A DNA stretch of 64,000 bases from Bursaphelenchus xylophilus (taxonomy: Eukaryota > Nematoda > Chromadorea > Rhabditida > Aphelenchoididae): contig CAJFCV020000005.1 in NCBI GenBank assembly GCA_904066235.2, forward strand, positions 9,171,501-9,235,500, in the 5' to 3' direction. The notes under the pieces are model-generated. The model did not search any database. It saw only the letters and a list, made by a program, of their open reading frames with translations, and was not told where the DNA came from. Numbering within the stretch: the stretch's first letter is position 1; each line of letters begins with the position of its first letter. Shown in pieces: positions 1 to 13,805 of this stretch. A program made the position numbers and the translations under genes.

Positions 1-3000
1 CGGCCAAGTCGCTGATTAAACGAAAAGGATTTGTTCAAGCTGTTGTGGAGAGCGCGCATCCCTACAAAACAAACGATTTTACGACTCATTTTGTGTCATT
101 TGATCCAACAACCGAATTCGTTTGTGTCCGTTTTCATGAAGCCTGTCAAACCGCTCATCCTGGGGATTCTCTGTGGGTCTATGGCGTAGCCGGAGACCGG
201 CCAACGAACGCATTTTACGCCGTGGGGAGGTACTCGGTGAATCGAGAATGGCCAGAGGGCGTATTGGTGATCCCCGGCAATAACGTGTGGTTTGTGTTTG
301 AGTCCGGCCCGGAAAGCGAAGAACGAAATAATGCTGCGGTAAATTATGACTTTTCTAATTAGATCAAAAATTTTTAGAGGTACGGATTCCGCTGTACCGT
401 GGAAGGAATCACTTCGCTTAGAGCCAAGGGATCAACGACTTTGTCAAACCTGGAGACCGAATTTGCCTGGCTTTGCTCAAAAGCTTGCAACATAATGGTT
501 CAATCGACCAATCGGCCAAATCGACCATCATCGGCGAGAGATTGCTACGAAGTCATCCAAAAGCACGGAGTTTTGCTTCAGAAGGGCCTGAATCTTGATC
601 ATGTTCCAAATGTCGCCGAATTGGCAAGGGATTCGTTCCCATCATTGAGGAAATCAGACGATCTCCAGTTTCTTGCCGATTTCATCTCAGCTTCGCCCGA
701 CACCCTTGGCGGTTTACTGGCAACGGCATTGGTTACCGACTCGTACATTGATGTGGCTAAATGCAAAGTCGAAGTCGAGCCGTTAGTTGGATTCGTCACC
801 AATCAGCCAATACGATTGAGTTTGGTGCCTTTAACCCAATACGGGGAGGTGTGCTTGAAGAACGATCTCCAAGTTCAATTTACAGTCAAGAAAGGCGCTA
901 CTGAAAGTAGTCCGGTCAGAGCAAAGGATGGAGAGTCCGGGAGAATTTTCAAAACCCTGACCGTCTTCAAGGATATGTTTAAAGTTGGCTCAAAAAGCGG
1001 TGACGATTCGAAGAACGAGTATTACGAGAAGATTCGACAACTTCAGCTGGAAGAGCCATTCCGCCCAGCAATCGTCAACAACAATCGATTTATGTCCATC
1101 GGATGCAATCCCAAGCTCGCTGACTATTCTTTCGAGGAGCTAAGATGGGCATACGAACTGGGTAGCACAACAACAGAGACGTTGAAGGTGGACTACAGCT
1201 CTTCCGGAGGTTATCAAGTACAATGGACGCCATTAACTCCGGGTCGTTATCATGTCGAGGCCTCCATTGATGGCTTCGACATTTCCTCGCGGTCCGACTT
1301 CAACATTAAGCTGCCGACAATGGACGTTCCGCAACCTGTCTCTGAAGTCCCTCCCACGCCGAGACATCGGCCAAAACCCGTGGATCCGGCGAATATTCTC
1401 CCCTTATCCAAAGCAACTTGTCCTGCAGTCAGTGGATATGCCGGAGTGAGGATTCGAAGCCATCCGACATTGAATGCCCAGCAGATCGGAGCTATTCCGA
1501 GAGGAGCCACGATATCGTATGTGGAAACGCTACGAAATACGGATGGTATGTGGCTTCGTCTCTCGGATGATGTGAAAGCGTTATATTGCGAGAGGAAGAG
1601 TTCGAATCAAGCATGGAGTTTGCAGTACAACAACCATCTAAAGATCGAGCACTTGACGCTAAACCATTTCAATGGCAATGTTGAGAGCGGGCCTGTAACA
1701 ACGACACGATCGACCGTCAGAAGCGCTGGAAATGTAAGCAGGTTACATTGCGTTTGAGATTCCATTTCCATTCTAACTTTCGTATTTCAGAAGCCCCGAT
1801 CAAGCGATAGCACTCCTCTAAACACAGAAGACAATCCAATGCGCCCATTGACAGTTGAGTGTTTTAGAGCAGCATTTGCAGCCTTTGCTTGGCATGAACG
1901 CCTAGTCCAACAGCTGATTGAATGTGCTAACAACGTGGCCGATATGGGAGAGAACCCCCGAGAACTGCTTGCGAAAATGCAATCATCACAACTTGAAGGC
2001 CCAGCGAACCTAACTTCAGCTAGAAATCTTTGGTCTACCATGTCAGCGACACTGACCAAGGTAAGGTAATTCAGACCACTCTTATACTGGTCATGACAAC
2101 CGAAACTTGAAAAATATGATGTTGCAGGTAGTGAAACAACATCTAATAATTCCATCGCCAACTGTTCTCCGCCGCCCATATCAGCGACAACGAATCAACA
2201 CTGCCGATCGGATCGCTACGGATGCCAGCAACGAAAATGGAGCGCCAATCGAAGAGCTTTGCGAACTGTGCGGTGAAAACTTCCCCAAACCCGTTACGGC
2301 CCACATGAGAGTAAAACATCCAGGATGTCGAGGCCCTTGCCTGGGACACGGCTACAACAGTGTCGGGAATTACACGACCGGTTGGACGGGAATGTGCGGA
2401 GAAGGTGGAAAAGGGAATGCAGTTTGGTACCTGCTGTGCCCAAACTGCAGGACCGAGATACTGGCCAAAAAGGAGAACCAGGTTGAAGAGGTGAGTTTAC
2501 TTATAAGTTGATTTGCTGACAAAATTAGGCGGTTGTGAGACTTTACAACTAATTTTAGGAAACCGACCGACGTTGGCGAGAGTTCCGGCAGATAAATGCC
2601 ACTCAACTCATTTCACCCGAAGTTGTGATTCGAAGGAATTCGGTTTTCCTCTTAGGACTCTGTCCTACAGGTCAGAGGGAATTGGAAGAGGCCGAGAGCA
2701 AAAGGAAGAACGCCAAGACAAAGTGGATTGTGGATTTATACCCCTCAGGGGACTTGAATCAGACAAGTTTGGTCATAGAGAATGATAAAGACGAACCAAT
2801 GACAGAAAGTGTAAGTTTTCGAGGCAGAACAAAAGAAATGAATCTGTCAGCGACTAAATTAACGTAATTTCAGAATTTAACAAGCACTCATCGACCTCGA
2901 CAATTATCTCAAACCAGTGATCCTGGAGTTTCCCACCAAAATGATCTTGCAGTCTCTGGCACAGCAAAAGTTCCAACCTCATACAGCGTCTCCGGAAATG

Positions 3001-6000
3001 TGTTTAGAAAACCGTTCTCCAATTATCTCAGCACAATCGACGCGTTGCCCGAAGAAGACGAGGATGAAGCGAACGTCGCGGGGCCAAGTTCAATGCCAAA
3101 TCAACCTCCCACTCTAAATGAAGTCGTCACAAACTTCTCAAACTCCGTTCCATCCCCGTATTCGATCCATTCGCATCCGGTTCTCGCATTCATTGTTGAG
3201 AACCATGACTTATCCGCGATAGCCCATCAATTCGAGGACAACATCAAACGAGCTGTAATCCTGGCGCATGCTTTCAAGGTGTGGAATTGGCTTCTGAAAC
3301 TTGTGACTTCTGAATCCTCAGTGATGGACATTGTCTGGCAATACTTGAATACCATGTTTTCGTTCTCACCAAACTACCAGCAGTCGATGGATATGAAGTT
3401 CGCAACTAAACTTCATTTGCTCCCACATCCATGGCGATTGTGTTTCTTGGCCGGAGACCTAGTAACTCATCGGATGGTCGAAGCGATGCATTCATTTTTG
3501 GCCACCTTATATGTCATTCTCAACGCAGATAACGTCGATATTCGTCTCAAGTGTCTGTGTTTCCGATCATGGACCTTCCAGTTAACCATTCATGAGCAAG
3601 ATCTCCTCTACACCTTGTGCAAATTACTCTGTAAAGTTGGCGATGTTCTGGCTGATACTTCAACTGACACCTCGCTGTTGATTCAAGACGAGCCGAGCCC
3701 TAAGGCAAGACGAAAGGGAAGCCGTCGCGAGGACACGGCTTTGCCCATTGTAAAACAGTTTGATTTGCTGAATCAACTGGTTAAATTGGATTCGTCAAGT
3801 CAGAAGCAGATCCTCCATTGTCTCTTGGACGGATCACATGAGACTTTCTGGGAGAGTGGAGAAGAAGACAACAATAGAAGCAGTTACATTACTGTCGGAT
3901 GGGCAGTCGAAAGTTGCATGCCCGCAATAATTGGTGTATTCATCGACAATGTTCAAGACTCAAGCTACAGGGTGTGCCAAGTCAATTTTACGACGGCTGC
4001 GGCTAACAAAGGCGAAGGAAACATCATCACACTTAACGCTGTGTCATTGTCCCCCGTAAGTCATCAAAAGTATAGTAAAATATTGTAAATAATCAAAAAT
4101 TTCCAGAAATTTGTTGGTTGGGTTCGATGTACAACATTGGGCACTGGAAGTCCATTACGGATTCACATAAAGTTCAATGGGAGATCTTGCCGATTACGTC
4201 AAATTGTTGTGCTTGGCCAATCCAACGTCGACTTGAACAACGCCGTTCCCGAGAGCTCGAACGCCAGCAAGGCGTTGAAAGGGACCACTCCACATCAACT
4301 GTCGTTTAGTTCGGCGCAATTTGATGCATTTTCTTTGTTCCAAGCAGTCGCTGCTCAGGTAAGCAACAATAATCTGAGCTAAAATATTCGATTTCATTTC
4401 TTCAGGCGTTCAGCGACGAGTTCGCAGAAGATGAGAACGGGCACCTTCGTCAACAAGTCATTGAAATGCTTTTCAACCGGGTTCAGCTTCAGCCCTTGCA
4501 AATCTACGTCTGCACTCAGATAGTGACTGCCGTAGAACGCGAGATAACAAACCTGAGAGATCGGAAGAAGCGTAACTATTCGTATGTATGCGGGCTGATG
4601 GTCATGCTCGTAAAGATCAGCGAATCCAGAAAGGGAGTCGAAGTCTTCTCAATGCGCGGCACCTTGCCAATAATGCTCAGTGAGCTCATGCTGTTTGCCC
4701 CGCAGGTAAGATAAGACCACGAACGCCGAACGTATTTTACTCTTCATCAATGGAAACTTTGAAAATTTTCCAGATTGTTCAAATGCAAGTCCTTGAAACC
4801 ATGGAAAAGACTCTACGAAACTTCAAACCAACCAGCTTTGATGTCGGGGTATTTGTACAAAATATGTTGGCAGTCATCGCGAAGGTAATCACTTTGCAAG
4901 TCAAGGACAGAGTGACCAGAAAGATGATTACCGCGTCTCTTACTGTAAGTTGGCAAAAATTTTGCTCAAAGAAATGCGTTTCTTCAGGCCAACTGCACAG
5001 ACATTCCCTCCATTTGGCGGGCAGAAAAGCCGATTTGCACTGAAGTTGTACAACTTGTCATTGGGACCTTGACCCATCTCGCTAATGATGGCATCAGTGC
5101 CGCGTGGTCGCAAGCAATCCGCACAGAACTAGCGAATTGTGTAATGAGCATCAACAAAATCTTGGCGGCCGCTGGATTCTTGCCATCTTCCAGCTCCAAT
5201 GACCTTCCAATGAGCTCGTTCTCCACCTCAGAACACCTCGGAACGCGAGCTGTCCTATTTTTGCGGCAACCACAATTCTGGCTGGCAGTTGCGGCAATGA
5301 CCGCTATCAAAGATCCCAGTTGGTTGGAGCTGTCGACTGCGTGGAGAACTTTGAAGGTGAGTAAAAATGAAAATAAAAATCAAGTGGAAAATTTTAGGCC
5401 AGAAGATCCGAAGAGCCGGAACCGCCTTGCGAAAACCACGATGACGGTGTGACAATGGCGAGGTTCCATTGCGCCGAATGCGAACTGCACCTGTGCTACG
5501 AATGCTTCAGCGTTTTGCACTTGAATAAGCGAAAGAAACTGCATACAGCGAAACTGGTTGGATCCACTCTAATGTGCCCGAAATTGGATGTTCATGAGGG
5601 CTGTACAAGACTCCGAGTCAACAACTTTTTGGTGGGTAAAATACGAATTGGTCTTTTACGCTGTCAGCTTCAATATATGATCTGTTGCTTTAGATTCTCT
5701 TCAACTGCACAAAACTGAGTGGAATGGCCGAAATTAGCGCCGAAGTTGGGTCAGTTGTGGATGCCGCGTCGGCTCAAGGTCTTCACTCTAATTTGGGTGG
5801 ATCAATGACAGGTGCTGAATCCAAAGGCGCTAAATGCAGATTCTGCCAAAATCCACTCAAGCCCGATGAGACGAAAACTGGAGTTTGTGGTTACAACGAA
5901 TGTCAAGACATGTTGAAGGACGCTTGTATGAAAATACTGCCTTGTGGGCATTGGTGCCCTGGAATTTCCGGAGAAAAGGAATGCTTACCTTGCTTTACTT

Positions 6001-7030
6001 GTCCAAGCAGCGGTATGTCGATTTCCCAATCATAACTTGCGCAAAACCATGACCAACGTGCTTATTATCCCTTTTTTCAGACTCCAAACAAGACTCCGAC
6101 GATCTCTGTGTGATCTGTTTCACAGATCGATTGGGCGGAGCTCCGTGTGTGAAACTTTCTTGCGGCCATAGCTTTCATTATCAGTGTGTGAAAACGATCC
6201 TTGAGAAACGCTGGCATGGTCCCCGAATTCTCTTCCGATTCATGCAGTGTCCATTGTGCAAGAGCAATGTAAGATCCAACCTCTCTTTTTGATAATACCG
6301 CTCCTTCAGATCGATCATCCAGCTCTCCAGCCTTTGATGCAACCACTGCTTGCCTTGTACGAGGACGTCAAAAAGAAAGCCCTCCTTCGCCTAGAATACG
6401 ATGGGTTGTTGAAAGTCAGCGCCGTTACATCGGAACAGAGTGAATTCTTCAATGATCCAACGGGCTATGCTCTTCATCGTTATGTTTATGTGCTCTGCAG
6501 TAAGTGCAACAAGGCGTATTTTGGTGGGGAAAGTCGATGTCAACAGGCGTTGGACTCCTCGTCCTATAAGCCGGAGGAGCTGGTTTGTGGTGGGTGTTCG
6601 GATATCTCGGGAGCGCCGGTCTGTGGTCGACATGGTACAGAGTTCCTGGAATATAAATGCAGATTCTGCTGCTCGGTGGCAGTGTATTTTTGGTGAGTTT
6701 TACTGATCAATTGAACATCGTGAATGGTAAAAAAAAGTCTAAACCAAAGATAAAACATGAAATTCAAGGTTTTGCTCACTCTTACCATCACAGGAAATCT
6801 AATCACCAATCTTTTTCAGCTTCGGGAATTCCCACTTCTGCTCCATCTGCCACAGTGATTTCCAACGTCTAATCGCGACTCCCACCAACCTTCTTCCTCA
6901 ATGTCCCGTTGGGCCCAGAGCAACACAATTGGAAAACCAGGACGGCTGTCCGTTGCGGGTCAAACATCCGCCGACCGGCGAGGAGTTTTCGTTAGGTTGC
7001 GGGATTTGCCGCAATCTCACAACTTTTTAG
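1..7030 (+). CDS. rpm-1: RPM-1/Highwire/MYCBP2-type E3 ubiquitin ligase, C-terminal part (5' end outside window)
   Basis: Giant PHR-family ubiquitin ligase that controls synapse formation and axon termination. Only the last ~2061 residues are here. Exons: <1-338, 378-1733, 1791-2060, 2128-2490, 2559-2810, 2874-4055, 4107-4358, 4406-4705, 4774-4944, 4988-5356, 5398-5631, 5694-6012, 6081-6268, 6310-6692, 6820-7030; every junction keeps frame and the introns are 39-127 bp. Fragment order: a beta-sandwich segment with ESAHPYKTN and [12 protein letters not shown] (residues ~15-115), a filamin-like repeat (YSFEELRW to YHVEASIDG), an SH3-like stretch (GVRIRSHP to GMWLRL), a zinc finger ([16 protein letters not shown]), a DOC-like domain near 1254-1337, a B-box-like [17 protein letters not shown] segment, a RING-H2 ([27 protein letters not shown]) and the cysteine-rich tail ending [11 protein letters not shown]. 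The match to recalled MYCBP2 is continuous over the tail. It converges with the NOT1-like gene. Confidence 0.95.
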
Positions 7031-7974
7031 GGCTCTTTTTATATAATTTATAGAATTTTTGAAATTTGAATATTCAAATTTTGACTCCACAAGTAGTAAT
7101 TCTCTCCATTCCTATGGGTAATAACATATTTCTTGTCTTTCTAGAGCCGACTTCGACTCTTGCATCCATTCAAACCTCCTCATTCCGACAATTTCACTGT
7201 GACCATTCCCAATCTCATCAAAAAATTTCCTGATCCCTTTGAAAAACTCGTGTAAAAATCTATCTCCTCATACATTGCATGACAATTTCCTTGTTATAAT
7301 GGGCTTTCATTACTAACCTAATCAACATAAACATCCGGTGACTTAAATAAATTATTAACTATTTTTGTCAATTACAATATCCAAATGTCATCAAAAACTA
7401 AACTAAAAATCAAATTCACATATCTTTTAGAGTTTATTATGAAAAACAATGCAAAATAGAGCGGGTTTACATACGAATATAGGAAACTTTCAAATACTTA
7501 AGGATACAATTTGGGCCCGTTATAAAGAGGTTATACTTGGGAATTCGTTAAGAAATTGGAAAAAAGACAGATAATAGTATACGAAAGAAATAACTGGGAC
7601 AAAATAGAGGCCTAAAGGCGTATTGACAACAAAAATTACAAAAAAAAAAAACTTTCGACTTTCAGCAAAAATCTGAAAATTTAGCATCTTTTAGGCTAGG
7701 AATCTCCGTTTTGGAACGGAACACACTACTTACAGAGAAAATTGGGGAGATCAATGCATCCAAAAATTAGAATAATGGCTACGGCAGTAAAATAGAGCCC
7801 TCAAATTTCCTAATATCCGAAAAAACGTCTAGTGTAATATCGGGAACTGTTGATTTTGGCAAAGGGAATCTAAAACCGCCAAGCTCCCCGAAGTTAACCC
7901 ATAATAGACCGGACAGGCCATACATCATAATCCCAATATATTGCGACCGTATTCCCATTCAAAATCCCTCCTCT
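7031..7974. other. Convergent intergenic spacer, no gene seen
   Basis: This AT-rich spacer separates the stop codons of rpm-1 (+) and the NOT1-like gene (-). I find no reading frame with splice signals or recognisable protein similarity, and no palindromic element. It should hold the 3' UTRs of both genes. A possible poly(A) signal for rpm-1, AATAAA, lies at 7346-7351. Confidence 0.6.
7346..7351 (+). terminator. Possible poly(A) signal of rpm-1
   Basis: AATAAA about 315 bp after the rpm-1 stop codon. It is the clearest plus-strand match in the spacer, but such hexamers are common in AT-rich DNA. Confidence 0.3.
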
Positions 7975-10900
7975 TCACCCAATCGGGGACATTGGCATTT
8001 GAAACATCATTGATGGACAGGTCGGGGAAGCGACTTCCATGTTGGCGAAGCTTTCATTCAGACTCTCGAAGCGAAAATGGGCCAGGATCGAGGTGATTGG
8101 GATGGTGACATTGAGGATATTTTTTGCCGATTCCACGCAAAGTCGTTCAATTACTGGAGTGGCATGAAGAAAGTCGTTGGCAAAAAAATCATAGGAACTG
8201 TTGGTGAAGAGCTCGCAGAGGAGGAGTTTGAGGCCGAATGGGCATGGAGGGAAGGTGAGGATTCGTTCAAACATGATTCTGAAACACAAAGAATGCGTTT
8301 TGAAAAATACAAAACATATCGGGTAAACTGTTTAATTTTTTCCCTCATCAACTTTTTAACCCTTTTTCATCACTTTAACTTCATTTTCTCCCATCATACC
8401 TCGACATAACTTCCTTGAAATGTTCATGTCCGGACTTGAACAAGACCAATAAAACCCCACAAAAGAAGGCAGTATGAGAATTTGGGTACCTCAATTGGTC
8501 CATCAGAGCATTCAAGAACATGTACGTGCCTGAAAAAATTAAAAATCAGAATACCTCTCCACTACATCATGACAGATGCCATGTACAACATAAAACCCCC
8601 TGAAATTACTTAAAAACTCCTTACCTTCAGAATCCATTACTCTCAAGGCGTTCTCCAAGACTTTCACAACTCGATTGTTGGCCACAACAACCATTGACAC
8701 CGATGCTTTTGCCGCTCTGATCTCACTAACACTCAGAGCTCCAAAATAAGTCAAAAAGTCGGTGATCTTGGCCAAATCAAATTGGTTGACGTCATTTTTC
8801 ACGGATTTGAAGCTTTCAATGAATTCTGGAATAAAATCCGGGTTCGCTGTTTCGACCGTTGCTCTGGACGTCAAGTTTTTCGAGTCTTCCGATGCCATCA
8901 TCAAGAATTCATTGTGAACTTCGGGATTTAGGTTCATTTGATCTGACATGCAGCACTGAAAACAAAAATTGCCGTAAAATAAGACTCAAAACATCTCTAT
9001 CAACCTTCAAAACGGCCAAACTTTACGAAATACATGTCTCAAATAAAAAAAAATAAAAAATTGCGCAATGATGACTTTGTTTTACGCCAAAATTGGCAAA
9101 ATTCCTCAAAAAAGATATCTACTCAAAATAAAATCCACTTCAAAACCCTTTCCTCATACCCCCAAGATATCCATTCAATCCAAAAATAACCAAATTCGCC
9201 TCAAATTTTTCAAAAGTTCCTCCAATCTTCCACTTACCCTATCAAAGCCCAGATTCGCTTCGATCATCTCTGTTTCCTCCGGAACCGCTCCAACGACCAA
9301 ATTTCTCAAGTGAATACAGATCAACGGAACCATCTTCAAAACCACACTGTATTTCCTCACAAAAAAGCCGGGGAAGTCATGCTGGAGGTAGGAAAAAACT
9401 CTGGACAATCCCTTATTCAGATGATGAACTGCTTCTTTGTGGATATCCTCCTCCGACTCGCAGAGTTTTCGATGGCATTCGAGCAGAGGCTTTATCAGCA
9501 TCATGTAGAAGTTGGCTGACTTGGCTGGGTCCATTTCCGGGGATGCCAAAATCGATCGCATCAGTTGGGGATGAGCAATAATGGAGGTGTACGAGAAGAT
9601 GAAATATGGCATGTTCAGAGGGGAGACAGTTTGAATTGCCGTTCTTAAACAACAAATTACTTTTTGAGAATACTAAAACAACCTCCAAGCGACATATTCT
9701 CCCTATATCAAACACTTTTCCGACCAAAACCCACAAAAATTATATTAAACTCGCTCCTAATCTCCAAAACTTACGCAAAAATGTCAATAAACTCCTTGAC
9801 ATTCTTCTGATTGTCAAACCGAGTCTGAGTCGTCACAATCCAATAGTAAGTGTGATAAAAAATGGCGATCTGAAGGGTCGTTGGTTCATTCCATTCCTCA
9901 AATTTCTTCACATGAGTTTGAATGACAACTCGGATAAAATGAGCGATAAACCGAGTTCGCGTGTGTTCTCGGCGGTCCTGTTCGTCAGCAAGTCGGTCAA
10001 CAAGAAGAGCCAGGGCTTTGACATGATTGAAGAGTTGACGGTCGATTTTTAGAAGCTCCATTTCAGTGGTCGCCTAAAGATGAAAAAAATAAAAACCTCA
10101 AAATGACTTACCTTCTCCTGGAATGACTCCAAATGTTCGCTCAGATCGATGCAGACTTGAAGACAAATTTCGAAGAATCTGCCGACTTCCGACATATCAG
10201 TGAGGAGTTCATTGGCGTAAACAAATTCCACAATCTTTTTGAAACTCTCCCGCCGTGCTGGATCGGGGGCTCTTGATGAAACACACCATTCTCGGAAGAC
10301 CAGGAGGACTTTTCTCTGAAAGCAAATGAAAATTTCAAGATGCTAAGGATGATATAAGACAAAAAGAAGCATTTCGAAAACAATTTATCAACTCAAACCA
10401 ACTGTTTACCGTAAATTCATCAATTGGTTTCTTGTCGAATTTCACTTCTTGAGAGGTCGGCTGGGGAGCAAATCCTGATCGCTGGAAAATCGGGCCTCTC
10501 TGGACTGGATTTCTTGCGGCCTAAAACAAAATAAAAAAAAGATGAAACTTTTTTCGCGATTTGTAAAAAACTAAACGCAATTTTTTCATCGAAAAAATGA
10601 ATATCCAAATTTTCCTTCGGAATTCTTTTTTCGCCCTCAAAACCCTTCAAACTCACCTCCACATCCTCTCTGGCCACATCTGTGAACACCTTGGTATCAA
10701 AATTTTTCAACGAATTCATGACGTCCTCCTTCAATTGAGCCGTCAGTTTTTCAAACTCCCCATACACAAGAACATGATCTTCTGGGACATTCTTATGTCT
10801 CAGAGGTTCTGGGAGCATATCCTCAAGCTCTTCTCGGCTAGTTGGGTTGTATGCGAACCGTCGGAGGCCAATCCAATCCGGATGAACTTTCCTCTCTTCA

Positions 10901-13187
10901 ATGAATTGGAAAAGATGCAGATCCGCCAATTCGTGGCTGAATCTCTCCAGAACCTCGCAGATAAAGGTCCCAATGATGTGAGCGTTGGCGTGGGCGAACT
11001 GTCTCGCCGACATTTGCTTGGTCCACTCCAGTTCGGCCGGCGCCACACCTCTCTGATGCGCTCTTTCGTACTCCATCGCGCGGGCCACGGCGGCTTCGAT
11101 CGTGCGTTTCATGTGCTTGTAAGCGGCTTCATTGGCATTCTGTCGATAATACAATGCGAAAAGAAGAGCCTTGTAGACCGATCGGTTGATTTTTTTCATT
11201 CCTTCAAAGCTCTGGATGTCAACAAAGGCGAAATCACGGTAGAGAAGTGAAGCCGCACTGAAGCCAAGCGGTTCACAAAGCCGTTTGAGGATGGGAGCAA
11301 GCATTTCTGAAACGATGATCAGCTTAGTCGATAAAAAAAACCCCCAAAATCAAGTCCTTTCTTCCATGTATAATATAATTTTTGCTTTCAAATGGCTTAA
11401 AAATGCTTTTCAACGTCTCAACCTACTCTCGACATCCGTTAAATAGCCAAAAATCGATTCTGTGACTCGTCCTTTGGCTGTATTATGCAATTGGAACACT
11501 GGAGAGCAAGTGAAATCAATAGCGTCGATCAAACTCCAAACCAGTTCCTTGTCCTTGGCAACAAAAGCATCTGAAAACAAGCTTCTCATTCATAAAATTA
11601 TTCGAAATTTAAGAGCTCTGTGACCAATAATTGCCAAAATATTTTTCTTCTATCTTATCCATGACCCAGGATAACATAACAAGGCCCAAATCCTCCAAAC
11701 CCTTACTAGTTTCTTTCTTAGCAGCTGGATTCGGATCCCAAATTCTCCTCTCTTCAAAGACCTTGGTCATGTCATGACTTTCCAACGACATTTGAGGTGG
11801 TTGTTGATGATGTTGAGCTTGATGTTGGGCTTCTTGGAACCGAACATGAGGAGGTTGATAGCGGGGAGCTGGTGGCTCAATAGCTTGCTCCTGTATCGGG
11901 AAAGTCATTCCCGGAGGCACTGGAGGCCTTGGGTGAAAAGGTGGGGCTTGAAGAGAATTTATGAAATCCGGCTGAACATGTTGCTGATACTGGATTTGTT
12001 GAAGGTATGCCGGATTCATCAGAGCTTGAAGAGCCTAGAAAAAAATTACTCATACGGCTATAACCACTTTCAATTTCACATTAATTCGGAACGAATCGAA
12101 GAGACTTAATACTTATATTATCCATGGCAACATCTCTTTTTTAAGTAGCTTTTTCAACCTAAAAACAGCAGCAACAAAATAAAGTCTCACCATTGGATTA
12201 TCCATCAACCCTTGTTGTTGGAATTGAGCGAACAATGGAGGAGCTTGATAGCTACTTTGACTGAAAAAAGACTGTTCCATCGACTGATCTGATAGATGCC
12301 CGGAAGTGTGAGGATCACTATAAGCGAAGCTATGTTCTTCTGGAGGTGGAGTGGGAGCTCTGAGATCATCAAAAAGTGCCTCCACTTCAAAGCATAAGGT
12401 CATTTTCATATTCTCCATGGAATGGATTCGCTTCAAAACCTCAAAAATTGGCTGAATTCGTGGGTGATTTGGCTTGAAGACCTGAAAAAATTATACTAAT
12501 AGAACAAGTAATTGTTGATGTCGTCTTTGGGCACAAAAAGTCATAACATGATTACAAAAATTCGAATTAAAAATGAATTTTGTTTTGATCCCCAGCGTAA
12601 AGTAAAACAATATCAAAAAAAACCTACCTTGCTCGTCTTACACGCCCTGAGCATGTTGGCCACAAAAGGCAAGATCTTCTCCATTTTTTCCTGACCCTCT
12701 CGCTCAGCTTCTTTCAGCAATTCCAAGGGATCAAGCAGATGAGTTGGTAACTCCAGATCCCTTCCCCAAGTTATCAGTCCCAAAAACGTGCCCAGGTTGC
12801 GCAAAAGGTCTCGAGGATTTTGATTCGCCGCTGTACGAGCGCCATCCATCAACTGCGTGGCGTAATTGATGGTAACGAGGAGGAGATTAGCCTGGAAAGT
12901 CTCCGATTCCAGCGAAAGCGCGAGTTTGACGTATAAACCAACATGATTCTGTTCCACAGCAACACGTCGACGGATCAAAATCAAGGCCAGATGCTTTTCG
13001 ACGTCTTCCGTGAAATTTACGGATAACTCCTTGAGATATTGCCCCTAAACATCAAAAGAATAATAATTTACTTAAATTTAGGTATGACCTCTAGTACAAT
13101 GTCAAATCCTACCGTTTGCTCCACATTCTCGTCAGTGAGGTTGTTCAGCAAGAAGGATAAGTTCTCGGTCAACTCTTGATCGCTCAT
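7975..13187 (-). CDS. NOT1/CNOT1-like scaffold of the CCR4-NOT deadenylase, N-terminally short form
   Basis: CNOT1 (LET-711/NTL-1 in C. elegans) scaffolds the CCR4-NOT mRNA deadenylase. Minus-strand exons in order: 13187-13113, 13044-12628, 12481-12191, 12034-11707, 11570-11427, 11306-10657, 10520-10410, 10315-10112, 10073-9775, 9643-9238, 8955-8625, 8529-8400, 8278-7975. All phases agree and give 1229 aa. Residues ~25-240 match the CNOT1 MIF4G domain (LLRNLGTFLGLITWGRDLE, ILPFVANML). A Pro/Gln-rich linker spans ~262-350. Residues ~860-1229 match the NOT1 C-terminal domain (HDFPGFF with CIHLRNLVVGAVP, then MFLNALMDQLRYPNSHT and the FPPCPFGLKLLL tail). NOT1 proteins are usually over 2000 aa; this one begins just before MIF4G. 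The ATG at 13187 was chosen because no upstream minus-strand exon extends the similarity. It could be a truncated paralog, or a real start could lie in exons I missed. Confidence 0.85.
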
Positions 13188-13805
13188 TTCGAGCCGGATT
13201 TGAATCCGGAAAAACTCGAAAGAGACCTGGTTCTGAAATCAGTCAATACCTACAATAACACTGGTCAAAAGTCCACGAAAATCGCAAAATTCAACGATAG
13301 AATCAACAAGAAAACAATGAAGAACAAGGTAGAGAAGATCGGCAACAAAAGCTTTGTGAACGGCAAGTTTGAGAAACGTTGCGAATCATTTCTGGCATTC
13401 CGTTTCAGTCCAAGGAGAACTTGCTGGAACTCGGAAAATTGGATGGAAAAATTAGTGGAAAAGATGTTTGGAGGTTGGCTATCGTCTGGAGAGCGTTGTA
13501 TCACACGTTGGCTATAGAAAAATTTAGAGGACATTTTATTTTACGCGATTTCCCAATATTATACTGGGTTATCGTGGCAAAAACCGCTAGAGATTGGTGT
13601 TGCGTCGTCGAACCGTGTGTTTTAGATAGAAATGGAGGATTTCTGACGTTGTTTTAAGATGCTCAAGGTGTAGGTCCAATTTTTGATATTTTTGGACCTA
13701 CACTTTTAGAATCTCTATTTTTGAGAAATTGAGGCTTTTTTGACTTCTCTCTAGACATTATCCAACTTTTCCGAGGTATTTATCTTTATAGATTATTAGA
13801 AATCT
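13188..13805. other. Spacer between NOT1-like and astacin genes
   Basis: No supported coding exon. The open frames here have no recognisable similarity and no splice context. It should contain the promoter of the NOT1-like gene (right-hand side of that gene) and the 3' UTR of the astacin gene. It contains one small perfect hairpin at 13670-13706, listed separately. Confidence 0.55.
13670..13706. repeat. Short perfect inverted repeat (hairpin)
   Basis: GTGTAGGTCCAA is followed by a 13-base AT-rich loop and its exact complement TTGGACCTACAC. It lies in the 3' flank of the astacin gene. It might be an RNA hairpin or a small palindromic relic. Confidence 0.5.

Noticed and set aside
8077..8409. 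Plus-strand 110-codon frame opposite the NOT1-like gene
   Set aside because: It overlaps the minus-strand exons that match CNOT1, and its translation is a shadow of them with no similarity of its own.
10597..11250. Plus-strand 217-codon frame
   Set aside because: Antisense shadow of the 650-bp NOT1-like exon 11306-10657.
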